Shown: positions 62,571 to 64,000 of the stretch, in pieces | Layout: the number at the start of each line of letters is the position of its first letter | Position numbering within the stretch: position 1 is the first letter of the stretch | The notes under the pieces: generated by a model | The model's database searches: none | The model's input: the letters and a program-made list of their open reading frames with translations, nothing else | Told to the model about the DNA's origin: nothing | NCBI GenBank assembly: GCA_015657535.1 | Contig: JADHZB010001957.1 | Coordinates: 48,763 to 112,762, forward strand | Origin: Nephromyces sp. MM_2019 | Taxonomy: Eukaryota; Apicomplexa; Aconoidasida; Nephromycida | Length of the DNA: 64,000 nt | Direction: 5' to 3' | Made by a program: the position numbers and the translations under genes

Positions 62571-62760
62571 AGAGAAGAGCTGGAGTGAAGAAGAGGAGGT
62601 AAAGAGAAGGAGAGAATAGGAGAAGTGGAGGGAAGAAGAGGGAGTTGAGAGAAGTGTGGGAGAAAAGATTAGGGGTTGAAGAGAAGAAGAGACGATAAAG
62701 GTAAAAGAAGAGGAAGTGGAGAGGGGGAGACACAGAAAAGATGAAGCGAAGAGAAAATCT
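62570..62760. repeat. Polypurine tract
   Basis: Almost pure A/G on the plus strand (GAGAAGAGGAGG-type), resembling those in the ATPase introns. Ser/Leu/Phe-rich frames on the minus strand are artefacts. Confidence 0.7.
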
Positions 62761-63419
62761 CCAAAGGTGCACAAGGAGCACACACAATCTTCACATAAAA
62801 TTCCGTATACAACCCAAGCGGCAAAAAAGTCGGCAGAAAGGTTTCGCAGCAAACTGTGTGTACATACACTAGCATTGCACACTGCAGCAGGCATTCTCAA
62901 GCATTCACACACCCGTATGCTAAGATATAAAAAGCATCCACGGTAAATCTCGTAGTAGCAGCTTGGTCATAACAAAGAACCTGCCACTGTGTATGGGTGC
63001 ACATGTATATCTCTATGTGTATGCCTATCTGTGTTTGAGTGTGTGCCAGTGTGTCTATGTACGGGCTAATATGTATGTTTTTTAAAAGCGTACCTATCCA
63101 TGCGCGCGAGTGCGTGTCTATGTTTGTGTAGATCTATCTGTGTGTGTGCAAATGCTCATGCAGCTCTCGAATGAATAAATGCAGAAAAATCAGGCATCTT
63201 TATCGGCATTCTGCATGAAGTTTGAAGTTTGCACACACACGTACTTTTGATAAGAATCGCTGATTATCGCTCTGGTTATATGAAATGGTGTTAACAGTAA
63301 GGAAAGTTTTAAAGCGACTTAAGATGTTTATAAGGAAAACAGGCTCTGGACAGGTTACTCTATACTCCGCCAAGACTGCAGCAAGAAGAGCCCTGAAAGC
63401 AGAAAAGCAGAGGAAACAG

Positions 63420-63790
63420 CTTGAGAGAGGCTTATAAGTAAGGAGTCGATGAAAGGGAGATAAAGGGCAAAAAAAATAGGGAAAGTGAGGCTTAAGCAGG
63501 TAGAGAAGCATTGCAATGTGAATTTTGTAGGGATTTAGAAGGAGGGGAAGGGGAAGGAGCAAAAGATTATGAAGAAGGAGGGGAAGCTTTTGCTTATCAA
63601 CAAGAATGGGAATTTGGAGAAGTAAGAGATGAAAAAGAGAAGAAGGAAGGGAAGGAGGAAAGCTGATGAAGAAAAAAAAGTAAAAGAAGGAGAGGAAGCC
63701 AATAAAGGAGGGAGAGGCTGAGGAAGAAACGAAGAGAGAATTGCAGCTTTACGAGGTGAAAGAGCTTCCATATAGGAGGAAAGCCTTCGC
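63420..63790. repeat. Polypurine tract
   Basis: A further A/G-rich stretch on the plus strand (GAAGGAGGGGAAG-type). It may lie in a minus-strand intron continuing past the window edge. Confidence 0.65.
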
Positions 63791-63904
63791 ACGGCTGAGC
63801 AGCTTTTGAGCAAGTCCATGAGTCTTGGATGAATAGGGTGTGTATACACACCAATGAAATTTGAGTATACATGGGGGAGAGATATACAAACATGGGAGGG
63901 GATG

Positions 63905-64000
63905 TGCTACACACACACAGGGACACACACGGACACACAAGGACACACACACGGACACACACACGGACACACACGGACACACACACAAGGACACACACAC
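63905..64000. repeat. GGACACACAC minisatellite at the right edge
   Basis: A run of units GGACACACAC / GGACACACACAC / AGGACACACAC extends to the last base and continues off the window. Val/Cys-rich frames over it are translation artefacts. Confidence 0.9.

Noticed and set aside
62505..62912. Ser/Phe/Leu-rich frames
   Set aside because: Polypurine tract read on its pyrimidine strand; no splice or start support.
63597..64000. Val/Cys-rich frame at the right edge
   Set aside because: It translates the GGACACACAC minisatellite and polypurine tract.
1..64000. Prokaryotic operon, CRISPR array or prophage
   Set aside because: Conserved proteins are assembled only by splicing with GT/AG introns; no regular spaced direct repeats or phage genes were seen.

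Overview
This is nuclear DNA of a eukaryotic microbe. Genes are cut into many short exons by introns with GT/AG ends. Most introns are about 70 to 1,600 bases, and a few candidates are only 32 to 38 bases. Most long open frames are exons rather than whole genes, so coordinates were built by pairing splice donors and acceptors and checking that the reading phase carries across each junction. An apicomplexan or other alveolate is the best guess: there are large low-complexity insertions inside conserved enzymes, a tract resembling degenerate TTTAGGG/CCCTAAA telomere sequence, and lineage-specific secreted and repeat proteins. No marker gene settles this.

Layout. Positions 1-3.4 kb hold the last exons of an unidentified plus-strand gene (1234-1646) and a weak minus-strand exon. 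Positions 3.4-4.9 kb hold a plus-strand gene for a protein made of 32-residue tandem repeats, interrupted by an assembly gap (4396-4445). Positions 6.5-10.3 kb hold an eight-exon minus-strand gene for a predicted secreted or membrane-anchored 516-residue protein of unknown family. Positions 10.3-13.1 kb hold unassigned exon-like pieces on the minus strand. Positions 13.5-20.7 kb hold one large minus-strand gene (about 2,100 residues): an N-terminal region resembling a strongly diverged kinesin motor, then a long charged, Arg/Gly/Asn/Tyr-rich tail. Positions 24.05-39.96 kb are filled by a 16-exon minus-strand gene for a copper-transporting P1B-type ATPase (1,385 residues), whose introns are loaded with CA/TG microsatellites and polypurine tracts. 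Positions 44.4-47.4 kb hold a two-exon minus-strand lipoate-protein ligase with large insertions. Positions 53.3-53.6 kb hold a complete single-exon acylphosphatase. The rest carries small or partial gene candidates, minisatellites and long stretches where nothing could be assigned.

The recognisable genes do not form a pathway. They cover copper transport, lipoate attachment to mitochondrial or plastid enzymes, acyl-phosphate hydrolysis and a cytoskeletal or motor-like protein. Five of the best-supported genes lie on the minus strand. The most interesting items are the degenerate kinesin-like protein with its RNA-binding-like tail, the ligase whose catalytic motifs are split by a ~195-residue insertion, the ATPase with a DKTGS phosphorylation loop, and the two unidentified multi-exon proteins at 6.5-10.3 kb and 1.2-1.6 kb. 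Nothing was computed or searched; all families were recognised by eye.
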